Under the pieces are notes generated by a model. That model ran no database searches and was not told the origin of the DNA. It saw only the letters and a program-made list of their open reading frames with translations. Shown here in pieces: positions 24,063 through 32,863 of a stretch of DNA of 64,000 nt. The stretch's first letter is position 1. Each line of letters begins with the position of its first letter. The translations under genes and the position numbers were made by a program. The stretch lies in contig NZ_CP011502.1 in assembly GCF_001509405.1 (NCBI RefSeq), forward strand, positions 1,798,001 through 1,862,000, read 5' to 3'. Source of the DNA: Aeromicrobium erythreum. GTDB taxonomy: Bacteria > Actinomycetota > Actinomycetes > Propionibacteriales > Nocardioidaceae.

Positions 24063-24569
24063 GTGACGACGCGCAGCGGGACGGCGGCACGCGGGCTGGG
24101 CCCGCGGCTCCTCCGCCCTGCGCTCGTGGGCGTGGCAGTGGCGGCCTGCGCGACCTCCGCCCACGTCCTGGCCGGTGGCGAGGTGCCCTCCGCGGCCGTC
24201 GTCCTCGTGGCCACCGGCGCCGCGCTGGTGACCCGGCTGGTCGGCGCGCGCAGGCTCACGTCGTCCCAGCTGCTCGGCCTGCTGGTGCTCGGCCAGGTCG
24301 CGGCGCACCTGCTCGCCACGCCGTCCGGGTCCCACGACACGAGGATGCTCGGGGCGCACGCCCTCGCGACGCTGGTGAGCCTGCTCGTACTGCGTCGCGC
24401 CGAGGACCTCTGGTGGCGGGCCGCCGACACCGTCGTCGGGCTCGTGCGCGTGCCCGGCCTCGTGGTGCTGGCACGTCGCAGGACGGGCGTCACGTCGGGC
24501 GTCCTGGTGCGCGAGGGGAGCGACGCGGGCCCCCGGCCCTCGGGCCGGGCCCCGCCGCTGACGGCGTGA
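24063..24569 (+). CDS. Hypothetical multi-pass membrane protein
   Basis: Predicted 168 aa with about four hydrophobic helices between residues 15 and 135. The GTG start has TACCCT 6 nt upstream, so it looks leaderless, and it is divergent from rocD. It precedes ycnI by 37 nt on the same strand, and an accessory role in copper uptake is possible. There is no recognisable motif, so function is unknown. Confidence 0.7.
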   Translation: MTTRSGTAARGLGPRLLRPALVGVAVAACATSAHVLAGGEVPSAAVVLVATGAALVTRLVGARRLTSSQLLGLLVLGQVAAHLLATPSGSHDTRMLGAHALATLVSLLVLRRAEDLWWRAADTVVGLVRVPGLVVLARRRTGVTSGVLVREGSDAGPRPSGRAPPLTA

Positions 24570-24606
24570 GCCCGTCCACCAGCCCCTCGTACCCGAAGGT
24601 CCCGTC

Positions 24607-25323
24607 ATGCCCACCACCCGTCCGACCCGTCTCGCCGCCGCCGCGGCCCTCACTCTCGCCACGGTGGCCGTCGCCGGCCCCGCCGTCGCCCACGTCGGCG
24701 TCTCCTCGCCCGACGCGGCACGCGACGGCTACGGCAAGATCGTCTTCCGCGTGCCCACCGAGTCCGACACGGCCGACACGACGAAGCTCGTCGTGACGCT
24801 GCCCGCGGACGCTCCCTTCCTGCACCTCACCGCCCAGACCAAGCCCGGTTGGACGATCACGACGCGCGAGGGCCGCCTGCCCGCGCCCGTCGAGGTCGAC
24901 GGCACCGAGATCACCCGAGCCGTCCGCACGGTCACGTGGACCGCGGACGGCGACGGCATCCCGCCGGGGGAGTTCGACGAGTTCGCCCTGTCGGGCGGCC
25001 CGTTCCCCGACGCCGACAGCATCCGGTTCGAGGCCGAGCAGACCTACTCCGACGGCGAGGTCGTCGACTGGGACCAGGTGCAGCAGGGCGACACCGAGCC
25101 CGACAAGCCCGCCCCGACGCTCAGCCTGCTGCCCGCCGGCGAGGGCGGCCACGCGCACGGCGGTTCCGCCACCGGCGACGACGCCGGCGAGCACCAGTCG
25201 GGCGCGCACGAGTCCGGCGGGTCCGGCTCCGACGTCCTGGGTCGCGTCCTCGGCGGAGCGGCCCTCGTGGTCGCGGTCGCGGCGCTCCTGGGTGTCCTGC
25301 GGCAGGATCGACGCCGTGCGTAG
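24607..25323 (+). CDS. YcnI-family copper-binding membrane protein (DUF1775)
   Basis: Predicted 238 aa. The signal peptide ends ...GPAVA and the mature protein begins HVGVSSPDAARDGYGK, putting a histidine at the new N-terminus as in the copper-binding YcnI fold. A beta-sandwich to about residue 165 (FRVPTESDT, GEFDEFALSGGPFP) is followed by a His/Gly/Glu-rich linker (GGHAHGGSATGD), a transmembrane helix (about 212-232) and a basic end. It is the first gene of a ycnI-copC-copD run, overlapping copC by 8 bp. Confidence 0.92.
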   Translation: MPTTRPTRLAAAAALTLATVAVAGPAVAHVGVSSPDAARDGYGKIVFRVPTESDTADTTKLVVTLPADAPFLHLTAQTKPGWTITTREGRLPAPVEVDGTEITRAVRTVTWTADGDGIPPGEFDEFALSGGPFPDADSIRFEAEQTYSDGEVVDWDQVQQGDTEPDKPAPTLSLLPAGEGGHAHGGSATGDDAGEHQSGAHESGGSGSDVLGRVLGGAALVVAVAALLGVLRQDRRRA

Positions 25324-25840
25324 AGCCCTGGTCGTCCTGCTGCTCCTGCCCGTCCTCCTGGCGCCGGCGCTGACCGCCGGTCCGGCGTCGGCGCACGCGG
25401 CCCTCGTCGGCACCGACCCCGCCGACGAGGCCGTCGTCGAGGAGGTGCCGGGCACGGTCACGCTCGAGTTCAACGAGCCGGTCACCCGCTCCGAGCTGGT
25501 GCTGACCGCGCCCGACGGCAGCCGCGTGCCGCTCGACGTCAGCGCTCGGGACCGCGAGGTCACCGGTCGGCTGCGCGACGGCACGGCCGACGGCCAGCGC
25601 GGCACCTACACGATCGCGTACCGCGTGGTCTCCGCCGACGGCCACCCGATCGCGGGGGAGTCGACCTTCCGCACCACCGCGGGTCGCACGGTCGAGCAGG
25701 CCCCCCGCCAGGACGACACCTCGGAGTCCTTCATCCACCGCCACGCAGAGCACCTGTGGTGGGCCGTCGGCGGTGGCCTCGTGGCCGTCGTCCTGATCGT
25801 CTGGCCGCTCCTGCGCCGCCGGACCGAGGAGCACGCGTGA
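25316..25840 (+). CDS. copC: CopC-domain copper-binding protein
   Basis: Predicted 174 aa. After the signal peptide (cleavage near PASA-HAALVG) the N-terminal histidine and the later SADGHPIAGESTF histidine are the CopC copper ligands. The core is FNEPVTRSELVLTAPDG. A C-terminal transmembrane helix (about 150-167) tethers it outside the membrane. I chose the GTG at 25316; CAGGAT lies 7 nt upstream, so an internal leaderless promoter is possible. It overlaps copD by GTGA. Confidence 0.9.
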   Translation: MRRALVVLLLLPVLLAPALTAGPASAHAALVGTDPADEAVVEEVPGTVTLEFNEPVTRSELVLTAPDGSRVPLDVSARDREVTGRLRDGTADGQRGTYTIAYRVVSADGHPIAGESTFRTTAGRTVEQAPRQDDTSESFIHRHAEHLWWAVGGGLVAVVLIVWPLLRRRTEEHA

Positions 25841-27795
25841 GCATCCTGCGCACCACCGTCGCCAGCTTCCTGGTCGCGTCCGCGGCCTGCGTGGCTGCGC
25901 TCAGCCTGGGTGGAGGGGCGCCCCAGCAGGTACCCGAGGGCCTCCCGGACCCGGGCCCGCTCGTGGGCTGGTCGCTGCCGCTCGCGTCGGTCGTCTCCGA
26001 CGGTCTGCTCGTGGTCCTCGTCGGCCTGCTGCTCGCGGTCGTCGCCCTGCTGCCGACGTCGGCCGACGACGTGCAGGGCCTGTCGGTCGACGCGGTCCGC
26101 GGCGCCGCCCGCGTCGCGGCGGCGTGGTCGCTGCTCAGCATCGTGCTCTACGTCCTCACCGTCGCCGACGTGTTCGCCCGGCCGATCGGCTCGCTGACGT
26201 TCCCGCTGCTCTCGGAGCTCGCGACGACCGCGACCGGCGGGGTCGTGCTGCTGCAGGTCCTCGTCGGCGCGCTGGCGTGGGCGGTCCTGCGCTGGACGAT
26301 CGCCGTCCGACGCCTCGCAGTCGTGCTCGGCGTCGTCCTCGCCTCGCTCGTCCCCGTCGCGTTCGCCGGCCACTCGGCGTCGTCGGGCTCGCACGACCTC
26401 GCCGCGCTGAGCCTGCTGCTGCACCTCGTGGGTGTCTGCCTGTGGGTCGGCGGGCTCGTCGCCCTGACCTGGGTGGCCTGGCGCGGCAGCAAGCGGCTCG
26501 CCCCCGCACTGCGCCGCTACTCGGTGCTCGCCCTCTGGGCGTTCGTGGTGGTCGGGGTCTCCGGCGTGGTGAATGCCGCGGTGCGGCTGCGCAGCGTCAC
26601 CGACGTCGTCGGCACCGGGTACGGACAGCTCGTCCTCGCCAAGGTCGTCGCGCTCGTCGCGCTCGGCTGGTTCGGCTGGGTCCAGCGCCGACGGCTCGCC
26701 GACCGCGACGCCGGGTTCCTGTCGGTCGCGACGTCGGAGGTGCTGCTCATGGCCGCGACGATCGGCCTGGCGGTGGCACTCTCGCGCACGCCGACGCCGG
26801 TCGGGGACATCCTCACCACGCCCGCGCAGGAGCTGCTCGGTGGGCCCGTGCCGCCCGCGCCCGACGTCCTGCGCATGGCCCTCGGCTTCACGCCCAACGG
26901 GCTGGGGCTCACGATCGTCGTGCTCGGCGCCGCCCTCTACGTCCGCGGGCTCCTCGTGCTGCGCCGCCGCGGCGACGCCTGGCCCGTCGGCCGCACCGTC
27001 GCCTGGTTCGTCGGTCTCCTCGTGGTGGCGTGGTCGACCATCGGTGGGCTCGGGGTCTACTCGCACGTGATGTTCAGCGCGCACATGGTCTCGCACATGC
27101 TGCTCTCGATGGTCGCGCCGATCTTCCTCGTGCTCGGCGCACCCGTGACCCTTGCGCTGCGCACCCTGCCCGGGCCCCGCCAGCCGGGCGACGTGTCGCC
27201 CCGGACCCTGCTGACGTCGTTCCTCGCGTCCCGCTTCCTGCACGTGCTCACGCACCCGGTCGTGCCGCCGGTGCTGTTCGTGGGCAGCCTCTACGCGCTG
27301 TACTTCACGCCACTGTTCGGCTTCCTGATGCGCGAGCACTGGGGCCACACCGCCATGGAGCTGCACTTCCTGCTCGTCGGGTCGCTCTTCTACTACGTCA
27401 TCATCGGCGTCGACCCGTCGCCGCGACGTCTCCCGCCGCTCGCCCGGTTCGGGATCATGCTGGTCACGCTGCCGTTCCACGCGTTCTTCTCGATCGCGAT
27501 CATGTCGTCGGCGCGGGTCCTGGCCGAGCCGTACTGGACCACCATCGACCGGCCGTACCGGACGGACCTCCTCGCCGACCAGTACCTCGGCGGCAGCATC
27601 TCCTGGGCCCTCGGCGAGGTGCCCCTCGTGCTCGTCATGATCGCGCTGCTCTTTCAGTGGTTCCGCTCCGACCAGCGCGAGGCACGCCGGATCGACCGTG
27701 CCGCGGACCGCGACGGCGACGCCGCCCTCGCCGCCTACAACGCTCGGCTCAAGGACCTCGCCGAGCACGGCAAGCGCCGCGACCCCGACGCCTGA
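25837..27795 (+). CDS. CopD - CtaG/caa3 assembly factor fusion, copper transport membrane protein
   Basis: Predicted 652 aa, very hydrophobic throughout. The N-terminal half (to about residue 330) resembles CopD, with FAGHSASSGSHDLAALSLLLHL carrying paired histidines. The C-terminal half (about 345-610) resembles the cytochrome c oxidase caa3 assembly factor: YSHVMFSAHMVSHMLL, MREHWGHTAMELHFLLVGS, GVDPSPRR and LADQYLGGSISW. Such fusions are common in actinobacteria and link copper import with delivery to oxidase. The gene ends just before the 23-bp hairpin at 27822-27869. Confidence 0.92.
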   Translation: MSILRTTVASFLVASAACVAALSLGGGAPQQVPEGLPDPGPLVGWSLPLASVVSDGLLVVLVGLLLAVVALLPTSADDVQGLSVDAVRGAARVAAAWSLLSIVLYVLTVADVFARPIGSLTFPLLSELATTATGGVVLLQVLVGALAWAVLRWTIAVRRLAVVLGVVLASLVPVAFAGHSASSGSHDLAALSLLLHLVGVCLWVGGLVALTWVAWRGSKRLAPALRRYSVLALWAFVVVGVSGVVNAAVRLRSVTDVVGTGYGQLVLAKVVALVALGWFGWVQRRRLADRDAGFLSVATSEVLLMAATIGLAVALSRTPTPVGDILTTPAQELLGGPVPPAPDVLRMALGFTPNGLGLTIVVLGAALYVRGLLVLRRRGDAWPVGRTVAWFVGLLVVAWSTIGGLGVYSHVMFSAHMVSHMLLSMVAPIFLVLGAPVTLALRTLPGPRQPGDVSPRTLLTSFLASRFLHVLTHPVVPPVLFVGSLYALYFTPLFGFLMREHWGHTAMELHFLLVGSLFYYVIIGVDPSPRRLPPLARFGIMLVTLPFHAFFSIAIMSSARVLAEPYWTTIDRPYRTDLLADQYLGGSISWALGEVPLVLVMIALLFQWFRSDQREARRIDRAADRDGDAALAAYNARLKDLAEHGKRRDPDA

Positions 27796-27821
27796 GCCCG
27801 GCCGCCTGGGTCCCGCCGCCG

Positions 27822-27869
27822 CACGCACGAGGGCCCCGCACCGAGATCGGTGCGGGGCCCTCGTGCGTG
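27822..27869. terminator. Strong bidirectional hairpin terminator
   Basis: A perfect 23-bp stem (27822-27844 with 27847-27869, ending GGGCCCCGCACCGA on the left arm) closes on a 2-nt gap. It lies between the convergent copD-type gene and sodA, so it can end transcription from both sides. There is no T-run on either strand, as is common in high-GC genomes. Confidence 0.85.
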
Positions 27870-27884
27870 GCGGGCTGCCGGGTC

Positions 27885-28502
27885 TCAGAAGAGGACCTGG
27901 CCGCCGCTCGTGGCCGCGGTGAACCGCTCCTGGGCGTCGGCCCAGTTCGCGATGTTCCAGAACGCCTTCACGTAGTCGCCCTTGACGTTGAGGTAGTCGA
28001 GGTAGAAGGCGTGCTCCCACATGTCGAGCTGGGAGATCGGGATCAGCGTCGCCGGGATGTTGGACTGCTGGTCGTACAGCTGGACGATGACCAGCTTCTG
28101 ACCCAGCGTGTCCCAGGCGGTGATCGCCCAGCCGGAGCCCTGGATCCCGAGCGCCGTCGCCTCGAACTGCGCGCGGTAGGCGTCGAAGGAGCCGAAGTTG
28201 TCCTCGATCGCCGCGGCCAGCTCGCCGGTCGGCTTGTCGCCACCGTCCGGAGACAGGTTCTTCCAGAAGATGGAGTGGTTGATGTGGCCGCCGAGGTTGA
28301 ACGCGAGGTTCTTCTCGAGCAGGTTGATCGTGTCGTACGAACCGTCGGCGCGGGACGCCTCGAGCTTCTCGAGGGCCGTGTTCAGGCCGTTGACGTAGTT
28401 CTGGTGGTGCTTGCTGTGGTGCAGCTCCATGATCTTGCCGGAGATGTGCGGATCCAGCGCACCGTAGTCGTAGGGCAGGTCGGGCAGGGTGTAGTCGGCC
28501 AC
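27885..28502 (-). CDS. sodA: Superoxide dismutase (Fe/Mn family)
   Basis: Predicted 205 aa, with AGGAGG 5 nt before the GTG start. It converts superoxide to oxygen and hydrogen peroxide in the cytosol. Metal ligands are the histidine of [13 protein letters not shown], the histidine of [12 protein letters not shown], and Asp/His of [11 protein letters not shown]. Residues around the second shell ([16 protein letters not shown]) suggest a manganese or cambialistic enzyme, but metal choice cannot be fixed from sequence alone. Adjacent to copper genes, but on the opposite strand. Confidence 0.96.
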   Translation of the reverse strand: MADYTLPDLPYDYGALDPHISGKIMELHHSKHHQNYVNGLNTALEKLEASRADGSYDTINLLEKNLAFNLGGHINHSIFWKNLSPDGGDKPTGELAAAIEDNFGSFDAYRAQFEATALGIQGSGWAITAWDTLGQKLVIVQLYDQQSNIPATLIPISQLDMWEHAFYLDYLNVKGDYVKAFWNIANWADAQERFTAATSGGQVLF

Positions 28503-28647
28503 GCGTCCTCCTAGGTCGGGGCACTCGCGGTGCCCGCGGATGTCGTTACGGATCGTGCTCCCTCAGTCTGTCAGTCGCTCAAGCCCACGCAAGACCGGCC
28601 CGCGATGCGGACGGGCCCGGCAGTCACCCGCCCCGTCGACGATGCCC

Positions 28648-28695
28648 TAGGCTGAGCGCGCGATGAAGGAGCTGCGAGAGGGTCGACGTGGGTGA
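28648..28695 (+). promoter_or_regulatory. Promoter and 10-codon upstream ORF before the phosphatidyltransferase gene
   Basis: TAGGCT (28648-28653) is a -10 box. An ATG at 28663 opens a mini-ORF (MKELREGRRG) whose TGA at 28693 lies just past the true GTG start at 28688. The mini-ORF overlaps the main start, so termination-reinitiation is possible. The alternative is simple translation from the GAGAGG ribosome site with the ATG unused. Confidence 0.4.
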
Positions 28696-29263
28696 GGACA
28701 GGCTCGTCACGATCCCCAACCTGCTCAGCGTGGTCCGGATCGTGCTGCTGCCGGTCTTCCTGTGGCTCGTCCTCGGGCCCGAGGAGGACGTGCTGGCGCT
28801 GCTCGTGCTCGTCGTCTCCGGCGTCACCGACTACCTCGACGGCAAGCTGGCCCGCCGGCTGAACCAGACGTCGAAGATCGGCGCGATCCTCGACCCCGTC
28901 GCCGACCGGCTGTACATCCTCGCCGTCGTCGTCGGGCTGGCGCTGCGCGACATCATCCCGTGGTGGCTCGCGGTGCTGCTCCCGCTGCGCGACGTGTTCC
29001 TGTTCAGCCTCGTGCCGTTCCTGCGCACCCGCGGGTACAGCTCGCTGCCCGTGCACTTCCTGGGCAAGGCCGCCACGGCGGGGCTGCTCTACGCCTTCCC
29101 GCTGCTGCTGCTCGGCGACGGGTCGGGCACGGTCGCCGACCTCGCCGAGGTCTTCGGCTGGGCGTTCGCGATCTGGGGCGTCGGTCTGTACTGGTGGGGC
29201 GGTGTCCTCTACGCCTTCCAGGTGCGACGCCTCCTCGCCACGACCGAGCCCCTCGCTCGCTGA
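28688..29263 (+). CDS. CDP-alcohol phosphatidyltransferase (PgsA-type)
   Basis: Predicted 191 aa, GTG start with GAGAGG 6 nt upstream. Membrane enzyme with the CDP-OH-P signature DGKLARRLNQTSKIGAILD-PVADR (DG-x2-AR-x8-G-x3-D-x3-D, about residues 47-72) and about five helices. It moves a phosphatidyl group from CDP-diacylglycerol to an alcohol. Position before DUF881/sbp/DUF881/gcvH/garA matches Rv1822 (pgsA2) of M. tuberculosis. The acceptor alcohol (glycerol phosphate or other) is not decided by sequence. Confidence 0.9.
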   Translation: MGEDRLVTIPNLLSVVRIVLLPVFLWLVLGPEEDVLALLVLVVSGVTDYLDGKLARRLNQTSKIGAILDPVADRLYILAVVVGLALRDIIPWWLAVLLPLRDVFLFSLVPFLRTRGYSSLPVHFLGKAATAGLLYAFPLLLLGDGSGTVADLAEVFGWAFAIWGVGLYWWGGVLYAFQVRRLLATTEPLAR

Positions 29264-29271
29264 GGTCGGCC

Positions 29272-30087
29272 GTGGCTGTCGTCCGTCCTGCGGAGAGCCT
29301 GCTGGAGCAGGTCGCGGAGAACGCGCTCGACGACGACTACTACGTCGTGCGGGCGGGGGAGCGGTACGGCCAGCGCGCCGTCGCGACCCCGGCCGTGGGC
29401 GTGGTGGTCGCGGTGCTCGCGGCGATGCTCACGGTCACCGCGGTCCAGACCCAGACCGAGCGACCGGGCTCGGAGCTGGAGCGACGCACGCTCGTCGCCG
29501 ACGTCGCCGACCGGCGCGACGTCCTGGCCGCGCGGCAGGAGGCCGTCGGCGCGCTGCGCCAGCAGGTCGCGTCGCTGCAGGGCGGCTCGACCGCGGAGAC
29601 CTCGACCGACGTCGCCGCCGACACCGTCCTGGCCGGGGCCCGGTCCTTGCGCGGCACGGCTCTGGTGGTCACCATGGCGGGCAGCCCCGACGGTGCCCGC
29701 GCGGGCCGCGTCACCGCGCAGGACGTCGTCGCCGTGGTCAACGGGCTCTGGTACGCGGGTGCCGAGGCCGTGTCGGTCGGCGGTCAGCGGCTCGCCGAGA
29801 CCTCGGCGATCTCCTCCCTCGACGGCGCGATCACGGTGAACTTCCGCCGCATCGAGGTGCCGGTGCGGATCGTGGCCCTCGGCGACGGTGCGGTGCTGCG
29901 GTCCCGGCTGCAGTCCAACCTCGCGGGACGCTACCTCCAGGAGCGCGCCGAGGACGCCGGCATCTCCGTGGGCATGGCACCATCGGACGACGAGGTGGTG
30001 CCGTCGGCGCCCGAGCAACGGACCACGCTGCGCCGCGCGGAGCCTCTCCCGGCGGCGGACGGTCCACGAGGGGAGGGCAGACCGTGA
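29272..30087 (+). CDS. DUF881 membrane protein (first copy)
   Basis: Predicted 271 aa. A cytoplasmic N-terminus (about 35 aa) precedes one transmembrane helix (TPAVGVVVAVLAAMLTVTAV), then a coiled-coil (ELERRTLVADVADRRDVLAAR) and the extracytoplasmic DUF881 domain with LVVTMAGSP, VVNGLWYAGAEAVSVGGQRL and an SNLAGRYLQERAEDAG tail. These proteins sit with sbp and GarA genes across actinobacteria (Rv1823 equivalent) and are thought to act in envelope or division processes; the mechanism is unknown. Overlaps sbp by 4 bp. Confidence 0.88.
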   Translation: MAVVRPAESLLEQVAENALDDDYYVVRAGERYGQRAVATPAVGVVVAVLAAMLTVTAVQTQTERPGSELERRTLVADVADRRDVLAARQEAVGALRQQVASLQGGSTAETSTDVAADTVLAGARSLRGTALVVTMAGSPDGARAGRVTAQDVVAVVNGLWYAGAEAVSVGGQRLAETSAISSLDGAITVNFRRIEVPVRIVALGDGAVLRSRLQSNLAGRYLQERAEDAGISVGMAPSDDEVVPSAPEQRTTLRRAEPLPAADGPRGEGRP

Positions 30088-30416
30088 TCCCGGTGATCGG
30101 ACTCGTCGTCGGTGTCGGCCTCGGCCTCTTCCTCCAGCCCGACGTGCCGCTCTGGCTGCAGCCGTACCTCCCGATCGCGATCGTCGCCGCGCTCGATGCC
30201 GTCGTCGGCGCGCTGCGGGCGCTCGGCGAGCGTCGCTTCGACGACCGCGTGTTCGTCGTCTCGTTCATCTCCAACGTGACCATCGCCGGGTTCATGGTCT
30301 TCCTCGGCGACCAGCTCGGCGTCGGCTCGCAGCTCTCGACCGGCGTCGTCGTCGTGCTCGGCATCCGCATCTTCGCCAACGCCGCCGCCATCCGCCGCAG
30401 GATCTTCCATGCCTGA
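30084..30416 (+). CDS. sbp: Small basic protein Sbp (DUF1290)
   Basis: Predicted 110 aa, GTG start. Almost all membrane: three to four helices with VGVGLGLFLQPDVPLWLQPYL at the N-terminus and ALRALGERRFDDRVFVVSFI and IRIFANAAAIRRRIF further on. It is the Rv1824/B. subtilis Sbp family found beside division genes. Biochemical role unknown. It sits between the two DUF881 genes with overlaps of 4 and 8 bp. Confidence 0.9.
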   Translation: MIPVIGLVVGVGLGLFLQPDVPLWLQPYLPIAIVAALDAVVGALRALGERRFDDRVFVVSFISNVTIAGFMVFLGDQLGVGSQLSTGVVVVLGIRIFANAAAIRRRIFHA

Positions 30417-31131
30417 CACGGAGCGGCCGCACCGGGCGGCACCGCACCGGCGCGCCGGGTCGCAGGTGCTGGTCGCGCTGCTCGTCGGCGGGCTGGCGTT
30501 CGCCATGACCGTGCAGGTCGGCCAGGACGACGCGACCGACTACGGCTCGCTGCGCGGCGTCGAGCTGGTCGAGCTGCTCAAGTCCGTCGACGTCGCCAAC
30601 GAGCGGCTCGCCGGCCAGATCGACGAGCTCACCGCCACCCGCGACCGGCTGCGCGCGTCCCGCGGCGGCGCCGCCGAGGCCGAGGACGTCGCCCGCCAGC
30701 GTGCCGAGGAGCTCGCCGTGCTCGCCGGCTCGGTCGGCGCGACGGGCCCGGGCGTGCGGCTCACCGTCTCCGACCCCGACGGGCTCGTCGACGCCGGTCT
30801 GGTGCTCGACGTCCTGCAGGAGCTCCGCGAGGCCGGGGCGGAGGCGATCGTCGTCAACGACACGGCGCGGGTCGTCGCCCAGACGTACGTGCTCGACGAC
30901 GAGCAGGGTCTGCGCATCGGCGGACGCCAGGTCAGCAGCCCCTACGTGTTCGACGTGATCGGCGACCCCAGCACGCTCGAGGAGTCCATCACCTTCCGCG
31001 GCGGCGTGCGCGACCTGCTGCAGGCGCGCGGCGCGCAGGCCGCCGTCGCCCGCCGCTCGACGATCACCATCACGGCCCTGGCTGACGTGCGCACCCCCGA
31101 GTACGCTCGTCCCGACGTCGGCGCGCCCTGA
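30409..31131 (+). CDS. DUF881 membrane protein (second copy)
   Basis: Predicted 240 aa. One helix near residues 18-36 (SQVLVALLVGGLAFAMTVQV), a coiled coil (LKSVDVANERLAGQIDELTATR), then the DUF881 domain (GPGVRLTVSDPDG, VVNDTARVVAQTYVLDDEQ, IGGRQVSSPYVFDVIGD). It is a paralogue of the gene at 29272 (Rv1825 equivalent). The RTPEYARPD tail is typical. It is followed after 52 nt by gcvH. Confidence 0.9.
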   Translation: MPDTERPHRAAPHRRAGSQVLVALLVGGLAFAMTVQVGQDDATDYGSLRGVELVELLKSVDVANERLAGQIDELTATRDRLRASRGGAAEAEDVARQRAEELAVLAGSVGATGPGVRLTVSDPDGLVDAGLVLDVLQELREAGAEAIVVNDTARVVAQTYVLDDEQGLRIGGRQVSSPYVFDVIGDPSTLEESITFRGGVRDLLQARGAQAAVARRSTITITALADVRTPEYARPDVGAP

Positions 31132-31183
31132 GCGACCGACGACCACCTTCCCAGCACCACCACACACCGAGCAGGAGCGCCGC

Positions 31184-31561
31184 GTGATCCCTGAGGACCT
31201 GTACTACAGCGAAGAGCACGAGTGGGTGCGCGTGGAGGGCGACGTCCTCGTCGTCGGCATCACCGACTTCGCGCAGGACCAGCTCGGCGACATCGTCTAC
31301 GTCGACCTGCCCGACGTCGGCGACGAGGTCCAGGCCGGGTCGGTCGTGGGGGAGCTGGAGTCGACGAAGTCGGTGAGCGACGTCTTCAGCCCGGTCAGCG
31401 GCGAGGTCGTGGCTCGCAACGAGAGCCTCGACGGTGCCTCCGAGGTCATCAACTCCGACCCCTACGGCGAGGGCTGGCTGTTCAAGGTGCGGGCCGCCGA
31501 CGACGATGCCACCGCCGCGCTGCTCGCCCCCGAGCAGTACACGGCTCTCGTCTCGTCCTGA
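31184..31561 (+). CDS. gcvH: Glycine cleavage system H protein
   Basis: Predicted 125 aa, GTG start. A lipoyl-domain protein that shuttles the aminomethyl group between GcvP and GcvT. The lipoylated lysine is in ELESTKSVSDVFSPVSG (about residue 65), and DQLGDIVYVDLPDVGDEV is the conserved strand. Its partner GcvP is encoded at 34291; gcvT is not in the window. Position next to garA is conserved (Rv1826). Confidence 0.96.
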   Translation: MIPEDLYYSEEHEWVRVEGDVLVVGITDFAQDQLGDIVYVDLPDVGDEVQAGSVVGELESTKSVSDVFSPVSGEVVARNESLDGASEVINSDPYGEGWLFKVRAADDDATAALLAPEQYTALVSS

Positions 31562-31588
31562 GGTCGGGCCGGACCACCCGGCCCGACC
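31562..31588 (+). terminator. Hairpin after gcvH
   Basis: GGTCGGGCC (31562-31570) pairs perfectly with GGCCCGACC (31580-31588) across a 9-nt loop, beginning at the last base of the gcvH stop. A -10 box TAGGTT follows at 31601-31606 and likely starts the garA transcript with a leader of about 100 nt. No T-run is present. Confidence 0.65.
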
Positions 31589-31713
31589 TGGTACGGGTGC
31601 TAGGTTGGTCACGTCGACCCTCGACCCCGGGGTGAGACCTCGCAGCCCAGCCCTCGCGGCCCAGCCCGCACCTCTCGAGCCACCACCTTTCGAGCACAGC
31701 CAGGAGTGATCCG

Positions 31714-32148
31714 ATGACCTCGCCCGGTCCCGAGCACGGCAACGTCCCGGACGAGACCACGCACATCCCGCTGATCGACGCCGACACCGAGGAGATGACC
31801 TCGGCCGACGTCGACGCGGTGGAGAACCTGCCGGCGGGCAGCGCGATGCTGCTGGTTCAGCGCGGTCCGGGCGCCGGGGCGCGGTTCCTGCTCGACACCG
31901 ACACGGTGTCGGTCGGGCGACACCCCGACAGCGACATCTTCCTCGACGACATCAGCGTCTCGCGCCGCCACGCCGTGTTCAGCCGGTCCGGCCGCGGCTA
32001 CGTCGTCAGCGACCTGGGCAGCCTCAACGGCACCTACGTCAACCGCGACCGCATCGACGGCGACATCGCGCTCGGTGGCGGCGACGAGGTCCAGATCGGC
32101 AAGTACCGGCTCATCTACTTCGCGGGCGCGCAGCGGGGCCAGGCGTGA
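31714..32148 (+). CDS. garA: FHA-domain regulator GarA/OdhI
   Basis: Predicted 144 aa. The N-terminal phospho-site region reads DETTHIPLID (about residues 13-22), corresponding to the ETT motif that Pkn kinases phosphorylate. The FHA domain (about 55-130) has VSVGRHPDSDIFLDD, ISVSRRHAVF, and SLNGTYVNRDRI. In relatives the unphosphorylated protein inhibits 2-oxoglutarate dehydrogenase and glutamate dehydrogenase, and phosphorylation relieves this. The motif is ETTH rather than ETTS, so the second site may differ. Overlaps the merR gene by GTGA. Confidence 0.93.
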   Translation: MTSPGPEHGNVPDETTHIPLIDADTEEMTSADVDAVENLPAGSAMLLVQRGPGAGARFLLDTDTVSVGRHPDSDIFLDDISVSRRHAVFSRSGRGYVVSDLGSLNGTYVNRDRIDGDIALGGGDEVQIGKYRLIYFAGAQRGQA

Positions 32149-32861
32149 CCCAGCCGCTGCCGGAGACGGCTCGGCTCGGGATCGGCAAGGTCCTGGCGGA
32201 GCTCCGCGAGGAGTTCCCGTCGCTGACCATCAGCAAGATCCGCTACCTCGAGCGGGAGGGTCTGCTCGAGCCGGAGCGGACGCCCTCGGGGTACCGCAAG
32301 TTCTCCTTCGACGACGTCGAGCGGCTCCGGTTCGTGCTGCGCCAGCAGAAGCGGTACTGGCCCCTGAGCACGATCCGACAGGCGCTCGACGAGATGGACC
32401 GCGGCCTCGTGCCGCAGACCGACCTCGACGGCAACGTCCGCGTGCCGGAGGTCTCCAGCGACGCCGACGGCCTGCCGACGCCGGGCGCCTTCCTGGAGGG
32501 CCGCAGCCGGATGCGGCTGAGCCGCGAGGAGGTGCTGGAGAGCACCGGCGCGAGCGAGGAGCTGCTCGCCCAGGTCGAGGAGCACGGGTTGCTCGAGCGT
32601 CGCCCGGGCCAGCACGCGTACGACGGCGACGACCTCGTCGTGGTCGACGCGGTCGTCCGGTTGTCCGCGCTCGGCGTGGAGCCGCGCCACCTGCGTGCGG
32701 TGCGCACGGCGGCGGAGCGCGAGTCCGACCTGCTGGGCCGCGCGGTGCCGGAGCGTCGTCGTCGCGAGGACAAGGCCGCCGCGGCGGAGCAGCTCGGGGA
32801 GCTGGCCGCCCTCCTCATGCGTCTGCACACGGTGCTCCTGCGGCACCGGCTCCGGGACTGA
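32145..32861 (+). CDS. MerR-family regulator, FtsR-like (Rv1828 family)
   Basis: Predicted 238 aa. A MerR winged helix covers the N-terminus (FPSLTISKIRYLEREGLLEPERTPSGYRKFSFDDVERLRFVL, in part), followed by a second, helix-rich half with REEVLESTGASEELLAQVEEHGLL. The corynebacterial homologue FtsR controls ftsZ. Synteny (garA, then this, DUF151, second merR) supports the assignment. The ligand is unknown. Confidence 0.88.
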   Translation: MTQPLPETARLGIGKVLAELREEFPSLTISKIRYLEREGLLEPERTPSGYRKFSFDDVERLRFVLRQQKRYWPLSTIRQALDEMDRGLVPQTDLDGNVRVPEVSSDADGLPTPGAFLEGRSRMRLSREEVLESTGASEELLAQVEEHGLLERRPGQHAYDGDDLVVVDAVVRLSALGVEPRHLRAVRTAAERESDLLGRAVPERRRREDKAAAAEQLGELAALLMRLHTVLLRHRLRD

Positions 32862-32863
32862 CC

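Noticed and set aside
25606..28524. 972-aa minus-strand ORF opposite the copper genes and sharing bases with sodA
   Set aside because: Composition is low-complexity (Arg, Gly, Asp, His) and the sense CopC/CopD and the sodA frame are clearly real.
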